From assembly GCF_000689415.1 (NCBI RefSeq), contig NZ_HG322950.1:5029501-5093500 (forward strand): a stretch of 64,000 nucleotides of DNA, given 5' to 3'. Every line of letters starts with the position of its first letter. The stretch's first letter is position 1. Positions 25,604 through 33,298 of the stretch are shown one piece after another. Position numbers and translations under genes: made by a program. This DNA comes from Pseudomonas knackmussii B13. Lineage in GTDB: Bacteria; Pseudomonadota; Gammaproteobacteria; Pseudomonadales; Pseudomonadaceae. The notes below the pieces were generated by a model. The model was given only the letters and a program-made list of their open reading frames with translations. It made no database searches and was not told where the DNA came from.

Positions 25604-26068
25604 TTACTGCTTCGCCGACCAGGGCATGATCGGAATGGCCGTCACCGCATTCTGCGGACTGCCCTCGATCACGCGATCGCTATAGACGAGATAGACCAGC
25701 GCGTTGCGCTTCTTGTCGAAGAAACGCACCACCTGCATGGACTTGAACACCAACGAGGTGCGCTGCTTGAACACCTCCTCGCCATCCTTGAGCTCCTCGG
25801 TGAAGCGGATCGGGCCGACCTGCCGGCAGGCGATGGACGCCTCGGCACGATCCTCGGCCAACCCCAGGCCACCCTTGACACCGCCAGTCTTGGCCCGCGA
25901 CAGGTAGCAGGTCACACCCTCGACCTTGGGATCATCGAAGGCCTCGACGACGATCTTGTCGTTCGGCCCCACCCACTTGAATACCGTGGAAACCTCACCG
26001 ATCTCCTCGGCCCGCACCAGCGCCGGCAGCAACAGCAGCCCCGCGCACACGCCCTTCCATAGCTTCAT
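25604..26068 (-). CDS. creA: CreA family periplasmic protein
   Basis: 154 residues with a cleavable signal peptide (MKLWKGVCAGLLLLPALVRA). The mature part matches CreA: EIGEVSTVFKWVGPNDKIVVEAFDDPKV, GVTCYLSRAKTGG and IACRQVGPI, with two conserved Cys. CreA sits near creBCD in E. coli but its role is unknown; no creBCD is seen here. It starts 14 bases after proB and ends at a terminator, so it is the last gene of obg-proB-creA. Confidence 0.92.
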   Translation of the reverse strand: MKLWKGVCAGLLLLPALVRAEEIGEVSTVFKWVGPNDKIVVEAFDDPKVEGVTCYLSRAKTGGVKGGLGLAEDRAEASIACRQVGPIRFTEELKDGEEVFKQRTSLVFKSMQVVRFFDKKRNALVYLVYSDRVIEGSPQNAVTAIPIMPWSAKQ

Positions 26069-26082
26069 GCTAAAGCGCCTCT

Positions 26083-27201
26083 TCAGACCAGCACCAGGTT
26101 GTCGCGATGCACCAGCTCCGGACCGTCGACATAGCCCAGCAGGCTCTCGATGGCATCCGTCGGCTGACCGATGATCTTCTGCGCCTCCAGGGCGCTGTAG
26201 TTGGCCAGGCCACGGGCGATTTCGCGCCCCTCCTGATCCACGCAGACCACCATCTCGCCGCGACGGAAGCTGCCCTGAACCAGCTTTACCCCCACCGGCA
26301 GCAGGCTCTTGTGGTCATGCGCCACAGCCTTCACAGCACCCGCATCGAGCACCAGAGTGCCGCGCATCTGCAGGTGACCAGCCAGCCACTGTTTGCGCGC
26401 CGCCTTGCGGCTCCGCTCCGGCGTCAGCAGCGTGCCAAGACGCTCACCGCCACGAAGGCGATCCAGCACGCGCTCGATGCGCCCGCCGATGATTACCGTA
26501 TGCGCACCGGAGCGCGCCGCCAGGCGAGCTGCGCGCAGCTTGGTCTGCATGCCGCCACGACCGAGGGCGCCAGCGCTGCCGCCGGCAACCTGATCGAGCT
26601 GCGGATCGTCAGCTCGCGCCTCGAAGATCAGCTGGGCATCTGGATTGTTGCGCGGGTCAGCATCGAACATGCCGTCGCGATCGGTAAGGATCACCAGCAG
26701 GTCGGCCTCGACCAGATTGGCCACCAGGGCTGCCAGGGTGTCGTTGTCGCCGAAACGGATTTCGTCGGTGACCACGGTGTCGTTCTCGTTGATCACCGGG
26801 ATCACACCGAGATCGACCAAAGTGCGCAGGGTGCTGCGCGCATTGAGATAGCGCTTGCGATCGGAAAGGTCGTCATGGGTCAGCAACACCTGGGCGGTCT
26901 GCAGGCCATGCTGGCCGAAGCTCGACTCCCAAGCCTGCACCAGCCCCATCTGACCAACAGCGGCGGCCGCCTGCAGCTCGTTCATGTCGCTCGGACGGGA
27001 CACCCAACCCAGGCGGCTCATGCCTGCCGCCACCGCACCAGACGACACCAGCACCAGCTCGACACCAGCATTGCGCAGGGCGACCATCTGCTCGACCCAG
27101 ACCGCCATGGCGTCGCAATCGAGCCCGCGACCGTCGGCCGTGAGCAGGGCACTGCCGATCTTCACCACCCAGCGCCGCGCGCCGGTCACTTTCTCACGCA
27201 T
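26083..27201 (-). CDS. proB: Glutamate 5-kinase ProB
   Basis: 372 residues. First step of proline synthesis: ATP phosphorylation of glutamate. An amino acid kinase domain (WVVKIGSALLT, VLVSSGAVAAGMSRLG, INENDTV, FGDNDTLAALVANLVEADLL) covers about 1-260 and a C-terminal PUA domain (about 280-360) follows. Proline feedback normally acts on the kinase domain. Located 55 bases downstream of obg, the usual obg-proB order in pseudomonads. Confidence 0.97.
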   Translation of the reverse strand: MREKVTGARRWVVKIGSALLTADGRGLDCDAMAVWVEQMVALRNAGVELVLVSSGAVAAGMSRLGWVSRPSDMNELQAAAAVGQMGLVQAWESSFGQHGLQTAQVLLTHDDLSDRKRYLNARSTLRTLVDLGVIPVINENDTVVTDEIRFGDNDTLAALVANLVEADLLVILTDRDGMFDADPRNNPDAQLIFEARADDPQLDQVAGGSAGALGRGGMQTKLRAARLAARSGAHTVIIGGRIERVLDRLRGGERLGTLLTPERSRKAARKQWLAGHLQMRGTLVLDAGAVKAVAHDHKSLLPVGVKLVQGSFRRGEMVVCVDQEGREIARGLANYSALEAQKIIGQPTDAIESLLGYVDGPELVHRDNLVLV

Positions 27202-27256
27202 ACATCAACCTTAGAAGTCAGAACACGTTACTTCGGGACCGGCACGGCCGCGCCGG

Positions 27257-28477
27257 TCAGGGCACGTAGAAGATCTCCGGACCGTCGCCATCGTCCTCGT
27301 CGTCGAAATCATCGTCGTCATCGAGGTCGTCGGCATTCTTCAGACCGGCACGACGCAGCGCACGCGCGTCGTCCATGGCCTGCAGGCGCGCACGCGCCTC
27401 GTCCTCGATACGCTGATCCAGCTCGGCCAGGGCCTCGCCGTAGGCCGGCTCTTCCTCGATGCGCAGGTTGCGCTCATCGAGGTACTTCATGATGTCCTGG
27501 CTGAGCGCCTCGGTACCTTCACGCTCGAGCGCAGAGATCACGTAGACCGGACCTTCCCAACCCAGGCGCGCAACCACGTCCTGCTTGCGACGCTCCTGCT
27601 CCTCGGGCTCGAGGATCTGGTCCATCTTGTTCAGCACCAGCCAGCGGTCGCGCTCGGTGAGCGCCGGGCTGAACTTGGTCAGCTCGTTGACGATGGTCTC
27701 GGCAGCATCGGCCGGGTCGCTTTCATCCAGCGGCGCCATGTCGACGATGTGCAGCAGCAGACGGGTGCGAGCCAGGTGCTTGAGGAAGCGAATACCCAGG
27801 CCAGCACCTTCGGCAGCACCCTCGATCAGACCGGGAATGTCGGCAACCACGAAGCTTTTGAAGCGACCCACGCTGACCACGCCCAGGTTCGGCACCAAGG
27901 TGGTGAACGGGTAGTCGGCAACCTTCGGCTTGGCTGCAGAAACGGCACGGATGAAGGTGCTCTTGCCGGCGTTCGGCAAGCCGAGCAGACCGACGTCCGC
28001 CAGCACCTTCAGCTCCAGCTTGAGGTCACGCGCCTCGCCCGGCTTGCCCGGCGTGGTTTGTCGCGGCGCACGGTTGGTGCTGGACTTGAAGCGGGTATTG
28101 CCCAGGCCGTGCCAGCCACCCTGAGCGACCATCAGGCGCTGACCGGGAGCCGTCAGGTCACCCATGACTTCCTGAGTGGTCGCGTCGATGACAGTGGTTC
28201 CGACCGGCACCGGCAGGATCAGGTCCTCGCCCTTGGCACCCGTGCAGTCCTTGCTGCCGCCGTTCTGCCCGCGCTGGGCATCGAAACGACGGGTGTAGCG
28301 GTAGTCCACCAGGGTATTCAGGCTTTCGTCGGCCTCGAGATACACCGAGCCGCCGTCGCCACCGTCACCGCCGTTGGGACCGCCTTTCTCGATGAACTTC
28401 TCGCGGCGAAAGCTCATGAGGCCATTGCCGCCGTCACCGGCTTTCACGTGGATGGATACTTCGTCGACGAATTTCAT
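27257..28477 (-). CDS. obg: Obg/CgtA GTPase
   Basis: 406 residues. Essential GTPase linked to 50S assembly and stress control. The glycine-rich OBG fold starts at MKFVDEVSIHVKAGDGGNG, followed by the G domain (G1 GLPNAGKST near residue 167, G3 DIPGLIEGA, NKMD). The C-terminus ends in an acidic tail of Asp/Glu residues before EIFYVP, as in other proteobacterial Obg proteins. The start is chosen at the universal MKFVDE; an in-frame ATG 60 bases upstream is unlikely. A terminator separates it from rpmA. Confidence 0.97.
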   Translation of the reverse strand: MKFVDEVSIHVKAGDGGNGLMSFRREKFIEKGGPNGGDGGDGGSVYLEADESLNTLVDYRYTRRFDAQRGQNGGSKDCTGAKGEDLILPVPVGTTVIDATTQEVMGDLTAPGQRLMVAQGGWHGLGNTRFKSSTNRAPRQTTPGKPGEARDLKLELKVLADVGLLGLPNAGKSTFIRAVSAAKPKVADYPFTTLVPNLGVVSVGRFKSFVVADIPGLIEGAAEGAGLGIRFLKHLARTRLLLHIVDMAPLDESDPADAAETIVNELTKFSPALTERDRWLVLNKMDQILEPEEQERRKQDVVARLGWEGPVYVISALEREGTEALSQDIMKYLDERNLRIEEEPAYGEALAELDQRIEDEARARLQAMDDARALRRAGLKNADDLDDDDDFDDEDDGDGPEIFYVP

Positions 28478-28583
28478 GGGAACGCCTCCCGCCAATAGGG
28501 CGGGTTGAATAAGAAAAGGAGCATAGGATACAGCCAAGTCCGCACAAGCGCGCGAGCCGCCCTACGCAGGAAACGCCAGAAAC

Positions 28584-28614
28584 AAAAAAGCCCCGTCGCG
28601 AGACAGGGCTTTTT
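28584..28614 (-). terminator. Terminator after rplU-rpmA
   Basis: AAAAAAGCCC and GGGCTTTTT arms with an internal GTC/GAC pairing; symmetric, so usable on both strands. It lies 14 bases past the rpmA stop. Confidence 0.88.
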
Positions 28615-28628
28615 CAGTGAAGGCTCGC

Positions 28629-28886
28629 TTAGGCAGCGACGACGCTTACATAGCGACGGCCAAAGGCGCCTTTCACTTCGAACTTGATCACGCCGTCGAC
28701 TTTAGCGAACAGGGTGTGATCCTTGCCCATGCCAACGCCGTAGCCAGCGTGGAACTGGGTACCGCGCTGACGCACGATGATGTTGCCTGCTTTCACAGCC
28801 TGGCTACCGAACAGCTTCACGCCAAGGCGTTTACTTTCGGAATCGCGGCCGTTGCGGGTACTACCGCCAGCTTTTTTGTGTGCCAT
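28629..28886 (-). CDS. rpmA: 50S ribosomal protein L27
   Basis: 85 residues. The N-terminus MAHKKAGGSTRNGRDSESKRLG is the conserved tail that reaches the peptidyl transferase centre; there is no Firmicutes-type cleaved leader. It starts 23 bases after rplU behind an AGGAGA site; the pair is one operon with the terminator right after. Confidence 0.98.
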   Translation of the reverse strand: MAHKKAGGSTRNGRDSESKRLGVKLFGSQAVKAGNIIVRQRGTQFHAGYGVGMGKDHTLFAKVDGVIKFEVKGAFGRRYVSVVAA

Positions 28887-28909
28887 GAGTCAAATCTCCT
28901 AAAAAGGAA

Positions 28910-29221
28910 TTAGGCCTGGATGCCGGTGATTTTGATTTCAGTGAACCACTGGCGGTGGCCCTGACGCTTCATGTGGTGCTTACGACGGCGGAACTTGATG
29001 ATGCGCACTTTGTCGTGACGGCCGTGGGATACCACTTCCGCGGTCACTTTCGCACCTTCAACCACCGGCAGGCCGATCTTGACGTCGTCGCCGTTGGCAA
29101 CGAGCAGAACGCGGTCGAGATTGAACACTTCGCCGGTCGCTACGTCGAGTTTCTCGACCTTGAGGAATTCGCCTTCGGTGACTTTGTATTGCTTGCCACC
29201 AGTAACAATAACTGCGTACAT
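28910..29221 (-). CDS. rplU: 50S ribosomal protein L21
   Basis: 103 residues, family length. MYAVIVTGGKQYKVTEGEFL and KFRRRKHHMKRQGHRQWFTEIKITGI are L21 signatures. It binds 23S rRNA near helix 46. The start is set at MYAVIV; a longer open frame upstream covers only the leader and promoter. It is transcribed from the strong promoter at 29355-29383 and is divergent from ispB. Confidence 0.98.
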   Translation of the reverse strand: MYAVIVTGGKQYKVTEGEFLKVEKLDVATGEVFNLDRVLLVANGDDVKIGLPVVEGAKVTAEVVSHGRHDKVRIIKFRRRKHHMKRQGHRQWFTEIKITGIQA

Positions 29222-29354
29222 CTGGATGTCTCCGTTAGACCTGCTCACCCGACGCTTTATAGAAAGAGGAATCGGTCGGCATGGCTGCATGGGGCTGGAA
29301 AGAAGCCCGTGCAATTGCGTAAGGCAGGATATGCCATGGAAGTTCGGGGCCGCG

Positions 29355-29383
29355 ATTGTACGCAAAGCGCCGGAGCGATACAA
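29355..29383 (-). promoter_or_regulatory. Sigma70 promoter of rplU-rpmA
   Basis: On the minus strand: TTGTAT, 17-base spacer, TACAAT. Transcription would start about 125 bases before the L21 start codon, leaving a leader long enough for control structures. Confidence 0.75.
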
Positions 29384-29461
29384 GCCTTCCGGGACGTTCC
29401 TTGACAGCCCCTGACCCGACACCTAGCATGCCGCGCATTCTACGAGGAGCGCCTTTTCAAG

Positions 29462-30430
29462 ATGCAACCCCAGGCTTTCTATCGGGTGGTGGCGGACGAC
29501 TTCACCGCCGTCGACGGGATCATCCGCCGCCAGCTCAGTTCGCGAGTGCCCCTGGTGGAAAAGATCGGCGACTATATCATCTCTGCCGGTGGTAAACGCC
29601 TGCGTCCGCTGCTGGTGCTGCTGAGCGGCAAGGCCCTGGGATGCTCCGGCGATGACCTGCGCCTGCTGGCCGCCACCATCGAGTTCCTGCACACATCCAC
29701 CCTGCTGCACGACGATGTGGTCGACGCCTCCGGCCTGCGCCGCGGCCGCGCCACCGCCAATGCACAGTGGGGCAACGCGCCCAGCGTTCTGGTCGGCGAC
29801 TTCCTCTACGCCCGCTCGTTCGAAATGATGGTCGAACTCGGCTCCATGCCGGTGATGCGCATCATTTCCCAGGCCACCCGAGTCATCGCCGAAGGTGAAG
29901 TGCTGCAGCTGACCAAGATCCGCGACGCCAGCACCACCGAAGCGACCTACATGGAAGTCATCCGCGGCAAGACCGCGATGCTCTTCGAGGCCTCCACCCA
30001 TAGCGCCGCCGTGCTCTGCGGGGCTACCGAGGAACAGGCCGAGGCGCTGCGCCAGTTCGGCGACGCCTTGGGCATCGCCTTCCAACTGGTGGACGACCTG
30101 CTCGACTACCGCGGCGATGCTGCCACCCTGGGCAAGAACGTCGGCGACGACCTCGCCGAAGGCAAGCCTACCCTGCCGCTGATCGCCACCATGCGCGACG
30201 GCACTCCGGAGCAGGCCGCACTGGTGCGCAAGGCCATCCAGCAGGGCGGCAGCCAAGACCTGGAAGGCATCCGCGCCGCGGTAGAAGCGGCCGGTGCGCT
30301 GGATTACACGGCGAAACTGGCCCGTGAATACGCCGCACGCGCCATCGATTGCCTGAAGGTGCTGCCGGACAGCGAATACCGCGCCGCGCTCATCGAGCTC
30401 AGCGAGTTTGCCGTCGCCCGCACACACTGA
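29462..30430 (+). CDS. ispB: Octaprenyl (polyprenyl) diphosphate synthase IspB
   Basis: 322 residues. Trans-prenyltransferase that makes the ubiquinone side chain. Both Asp-rich motifs are present: LLHDDVVDASGLRRG (first) and LVDDLLDYRG (second), with GGKRLRPLLVLL upstream. Chain length cannot be read directly; pseudomonads make Q-9. Divergent from rplU, followed by a terminator. Confidence 0.96.
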   Translation: MQPQAFYRVVADDFTAVDGIIRRQLSSRVPLVEKIGDYIISAGGKRLRPLLVLLSGKALGCSGDDLRLLAATIEFLHTSTLLHDDVVDASGLRRGRATANAQWGNAPSVLVGDFLYARSFEMMVELGSMPVMRIISQATRVIAEGEVLQLTKIRDASTTEATYMEVIRGKTAMLFEASTHSAAVLCGATEEQAEALRQFGDALGIAFQLVDDLLDYRGDAATLGKNVGDDLAEGKPTLPLIATMRDGTPEQAALVRKAIQQGGSQDLEGIRAAVEAAGALDYTAKLAREYAARAIDCLKVLPDSEYRAALIELSEFAVARTH

Positions 30431-30447
30431 TCCAAGCGTTTCACCAG

Positions 30448-30479
30448 AACGCCCGCCCGGCTCGCCGCGCGGGCGTTTT
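30448..30479 (+). terminator. Terminator after ispB
   Basis: AACGCCCGC / GCGGGCGTT stem with a GC-rich loop, followed by TT; 17 bases past the ispB stop. Confidence 0.8.
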
Positions 30480-30523
30480 GCATTTCGGCACCGAGAAAAT
30501 TTCGCATAGGGGCTTGCTATCAC

Positions 30524-30542
30524 GCTAATGAGAATTATTATC
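30524..30542 (+). promoter_or_regulatory. Fur box upstream of the small conserved gene at 30572
   Basis: GCTAATGAGAATTATTATC matches the 19-base Fur consensus GATAATGATAATCATTATC at 15 of 19 positions. It overlaps the likely promoter (TTGCTA at 30513 with an AT-rich -10 inside the box) and ends 29 bases before the start codon, so iron-loaded Fur should block transcription. Confidence 0.85.
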
Positions 30543-30571
30543 ACTAACTCGACAACCAAGGAGATACCGAC

Positions 30572-30796
30572 ATGACCTACATGATCGATGCCTGGCTGGA
30601 CCGCCCCCATCCCTACCTGCGCATCCTCAACCGCGACACCGGTGAAGTCTGTGCACTGCTGGAGGATGACGCCCTCGACGAACTGCGCGACCAGGGCGGC
30701 CTGGACCTGCATGAGCTTGGCACCAGCGAACCACAAGTGATCAAGGAGCTGGTGCGCAACCTGTTCCTGTTCTGCTACGCCCGCGCGCTGCGCTGA
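30572..30796 (+). CDS. Conserved small protein under Fur control (PA4570-like)
   Basis: 74 residues, acidic, no signal peptide or membrane helix: MTYMIDAWLDRPHPYLRILN ... LRDQGGLDLHELGTSEPQVIKELVRNLFLFCYARALR. No domain recognised. In P. aeruginosa the gene at this place, next to ispB, is known as strongly induced by iron starvation, and the Fur box here agrees. A good AAGGAG ribosome site precedes the ATG. Function unknown; I infer an iron-starvation role only from its control. Confidence 0.85.
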   Translation: MTYMIDAWLDRPHPYLRILNRDTGEVCALLEDDALDELRDQGGLDLHELGTSEPQVIKELVRNLFLFCYARALR

Positions 30797-30841
30797 TGGC
30801 GGACTGCAGCGGGGGAGCGAACCTGCTCATGGCTGAGCGCG

Positions 30842-30856
30842 CGCTAACGGTTAGCG
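30842..30856. repeat. 7-bp inverted repeat in the gap after the Fur-controlled gene
   Basis: CGCTAAC and GTTAGCG around a single base. It lies 45 bases after the small gene and has no T run; it may still act as a weak terminator or be a remnant repeat. The rest of the 204-base gap up to fklB shows nothing else recognisable. Confidence 0.4.
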
Positions 30857-31000
30857 AGCAAGATCGACATATTGGGATTCTGAGATGGCGCAGGACGCGC
30901 CATCCGCGCAAACGCGCCGCCCGGGCAGCGGTTGCGGACGGGGCAACGTGGAGCCCCGCGGCAGACCGTGGCGACCAGGGACGGCCGCCTCGGAGTGCAC

Positions 31001-31618
31001 TTAGAGGATGTCGAGCAGTTCGACGTCGAACACCAGGGTGCTGTGCGGCGGGATGCTGCCGACGGCCTGGCCACCGTAGGCCAGCTCGGCCGGCACGTGC
31101 AGGCGCCACTTGCTGCCGGTGTTCATCAGCTGCAGAGCCTCGACCCAACCGGCGATCACACCACCGACCGGGAACTCGGCCGGCTGGCCGCGCTGGTAGG
31201 AGCTGTCGAACACGCTGCCATCGATCAGGGTGCCGTGGTAGTGGGTGCGCACGGTGTCTTCGCGGGACGGTTTGGCGCCTTCGCCGGCAGCCAGCACTTC
31301 GTACTGCAGACCCGACGGCAGAACGGTCACGCCTTCGCGCTTGGCGTTCTCGACCAGGTAGGCCTTGCCATCGGCGGCGGCAGCTTCAGCCTTGGCCTGA
31401 GCCTCAGCCTGCATGCGCTCACGAATGACCTGGAAGCTTGCCGACAGCTGCTCGACGGGCACCCGGCTATCGACACCGCCGAAAGCATCGGACAGGCCGG
31501 CGAGCACCGCGTCCAGGCTCATGCCCGGAACCGGGTTGTCGCGCAGCTGGTCGCCCAGCTGGCGGCCAATGCCGTAGCTGACGCGGGCTTCGTCGGTGGA
31601 AAGGTTGAGGTCGCTCAT
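31001..31618 (-). CDS. fklB: FKBP-type peptidyl-prolyl isomerase FklB
   Basis: 205 residues. An N-terminal helical dimerisation domain (MSDLNLSTDEARVSYGIGRQLGDQL..., about 1-95) precedes the FKBP domain (SGLQYEVLAAGEG, VRTHYHGTLIDGSVFDSS, GVIAGWVEALQLM, ELAYGGQAVGSIPPHSTLVFDVELLDI). There is no signal peptide at the chosen start, so a cytoplasmic FKBP of the FklB type rather than periplasmic FkpA. The longer frame upstream has no family support. Confidence 0.92.
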   Translation of the reverse strand: MSDLNLSTDEARVSYGIGRQLGDQLRDNPVPGMSLDAVLAGLSDAFGGVDSRVPVEQLSASFQVIRERMQAEAQAKAEAAAADGKAYLVENAKREGVTVLPSGLQYEVLAAGEGAKPSREDTVRTHYHGTLIDGSVFDSSYQRGQPAEFPVGGVIAGWVEALQLMNTGSKWRLHVPAELAYGGQAVGSIPPHSTLVFDVELLDIL

Positions 31619-31692
31619 GGCGGGGCTCCGCAGGGTAAAAAGGGCGGCCAGCCTAGCACAGTTGCCCGCACTGCCCCACCGCCGGAGCGGCG

Positions 31693-31992
31693 TCAATGCA
31701 GTGGGATAGGCACACCGTCATCGTTGACCGCGCTGCCGCTGTGAGAGCCGCACATTTCGTCCTGGACCACCGCATGCACCAGTTGGAAGGGGATCGCCGG
31801 CAAGGGCGCCAGCAACTCGCGGGCATGTTCCACCGAACGCACGCCGAGCACATGCCCCTTGGCGTCCTGGATTGGGAAGTAACGCTGCCCGATGCGCGCT
31901 TCGAGCACATAGATACCGCCCTCCATGGACACCAGATGCAACTCGTCGACATCCCCGGCGAGTGAACGGTTGGTCAGCTCTTGCAGGTTCAT
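31693..31992 (-). CDS. DUF6482 family protein
   Basis: 99 residues, no signal or membrane segment: MNLQELTNRSLAGDVDELHLVSMEGGIYVLEARIG ... VQDEMCGSHSGSAVNDDGVPIPLH. Matches the small Pseudomonas family (PA4573-like) found beside fklB. The ATG has a GGAGGTGCG site. Function unknown. Confidence 0.82.
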   Translation of the reverse strand: MNLQELTNRSLAGDVDELHLVSMEGGIYVLEARIGQRYFPIQDAKGHVLGVRSVEHARELLAPLPAIPFQLVHAVVQDEMCGSHSGSAVNDDGVPIPLH

Positions 31993-32062
31993 TGCGCACC
32001 TCCAGGCAGGGCTCCACGCTGACCAGTCTCGTACAGCGCGGGCGGTGCGCCCAGCGTAAACG

Positions 32063-32096
32063 ACACCGCCCGTCCGGTTCGGCGGACGGGCGGTGT
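32063..32096 (-). terminator. Hairpin downstream of the UPF0114 gene
   Basis: Perfect 14-bp stem ACACCGCCCGTCCG / CGGACGGGCGGTGT with a 6-base loop, 20 bases past the stop of the minus-strand gene at 32117. Only TCGTTT follows on that strand, so it is a strong hairpin but a weak intrinsic terminator. Confidence 0.6.
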
Positions 32097-32116
32097 GCGG
32101 CAGGCGGGAAAAGCGA

Positions 32117-32611
32117 TCAGTGGTCGTGGCGGGTCAGCTTGTCCAGGTAACCCATGACGAATGCCGAGAGCACGAAAGTCAGGTGGATGATCACGTACCA
32201 CATCAGCTTGTTGTCGGGGATGTTCTTCAGGTCCATGAAGATGCGCAGCAGGTGGATCGACGAGATCGCCACGATGGAGGCCGCCACCTTGTTCTTCAGC
32301 GAGCTGGCGTCCATCTTGCCCAGCCAGCTGAGCTTTTCCTTGCCCTCGGCGATGTCCAGCTGCGACACGAAGTTCTCGTAGCCGGAGAACATCACCATCA
32401 CCAGCAGGCCGCCGACCAGCGCCATGTCGATCAACGACAGCAGCACAAGAACCAGGTCTGCTTCGGCGATGGAGAAGATGTCCGGCAGGATGTGGAAGAT
32501 TTCCTGGAAGAACTTGATGGTCAGCGCCAGCAGAGCCAGCGACAGACCGACGTAGACCGGCGCCAGCAACCAGCGGGCACCGTACATGGTGTTTTCGATG
32601 AAGCGTTCCAT
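32117..32611 (-). CDS. UPF0114 / TIGR00645 family membrane protein (YqhA-like)
   Basis: 164 residues with about four transmembrane helices: WLLAPVYVGLSLALLALTI, a segment around DLVLVLLSLIDMALVGGLLVMVMF, VAASIVAISSIHLLRIFMDL and MWYVIIHLTFVLSAFVMGYL. The family motifs MERFIENTMYGARWLLAP and FSGYENFVS are present. Inner-membrane protein of unknown role. Confidence 0.92.
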   Translation of the reverse strand: MERFIENTMYGARWLLAPVYVGLSLALLALTIKFFQEIFHILPDIFSIAEADLVLVLLSLIDMALVGGLLVMVMFSGYENFVSQLDIAEGKEKLSWLGKMDASSLKNKVAASIVAISSIHLLRIFMDLKNIPDNKLMWYVIIHLTFVLSAFVMGYLDKLTRHDH

Positions 32612-32776
32612 AGCATTCGCGACAGAGTTGGAAATGGCCGCGAATTATAGCGAAGCCGTCTTCGGAGTTATCCAGTTATTCTGTGGATAAATATGTGCAA
32701 GAACCTGGGATGAACGGCTCCGGACCGCGTGGCGCCAACTTTCGCGCGCTGTGATCAGGGACTGCGCAATGTCGCT

Positions 32777-33118
32777 TCAGGGCTCCGGATGGAACTGGAA
32801 GTCCCCGAGGTTGCGCGTGCGTTCGCCATTGATGCGGCGCAGTTCGGCCTGCAGATGCAGTTGCCAGATGGGCGGATCGTCGGCGACCACGTAGCCCTGC
32901 TGGGCCAGGCAATCGGCGATCGCTTCGAGCACGCCTTCCGCGACGAAAGGCCCGTAGAACGGGCCTTGCGCCTTGATGGCGGTCGGCTGGGCGCCGGCCA
33001 TTCCGGCGGCGCAAAGCAAGGTCCAGAGTCCATTCTCTCCGGCCAGCGGCCTGATCTCGCACTCGATGCGCGTGGTCAGCCCCAGACAAGGGCGGATAAG
33101 GCAGAGGTTACGCGGCAT
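32777..33118 (-). CDS. Conserved Pseudomonas protein of unknown function (PA4575-like)
   Basis: 113 residues: MPRNLCLIRPCLGLTTRIEC, then IRPLAGENGLWTLLCAAGMAG, KAQGPFYGPFVAEGVLEAIADCLAQQGYVVAD and DPPIWQLHLQAELRRINGERTRNLG. No signal peptide, membrane segment or recognised domain. Its place before the Lon-like protease is the same as in P. aeruginosa. The start is preceded by AGGGTGCCGCC, a modest site. Confidence 0.75.
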   Translation of the reverse strand: MPRNLCLIRPCLGLTTRIECEIRPLAGENGLWTLLCAAGMAGAQPTAIKAQGPFYGPFVAEGVLEAIADCLAQQGYVVADDPPIWQLHLQAELRRINGERTRNLGDFQFHPEP

Positions 33119-33242
33119 GGCGGCACCCTCGCGGTGATCCTGCTTTTGAGCCTACACCCAGGTCCGGAACCGCGAAAGGTTGGAATTATCCACGTCTGCT
33201 GTGGATAACGCTGTGAATACCGCGGGGGCAAGGCCAGCAGTC

Positions 33243-33268
33243 CACCGCGGCGCCTGGGCGCCGCGGTG
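33243..33268 (-). terminator. Hairpin downstream of the Lon-like protease gene
   Basis: CACCGCGGCGC / GCGCCGCGGTG, 11-bp perfect stem with a CTGG loop, 30 bases past the stop. No T run on either strand. Confidence 0.5.
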
Positions 33269-33298
33269 ATGATCAAGCTCTGTACAGGTGCGAGCGTC

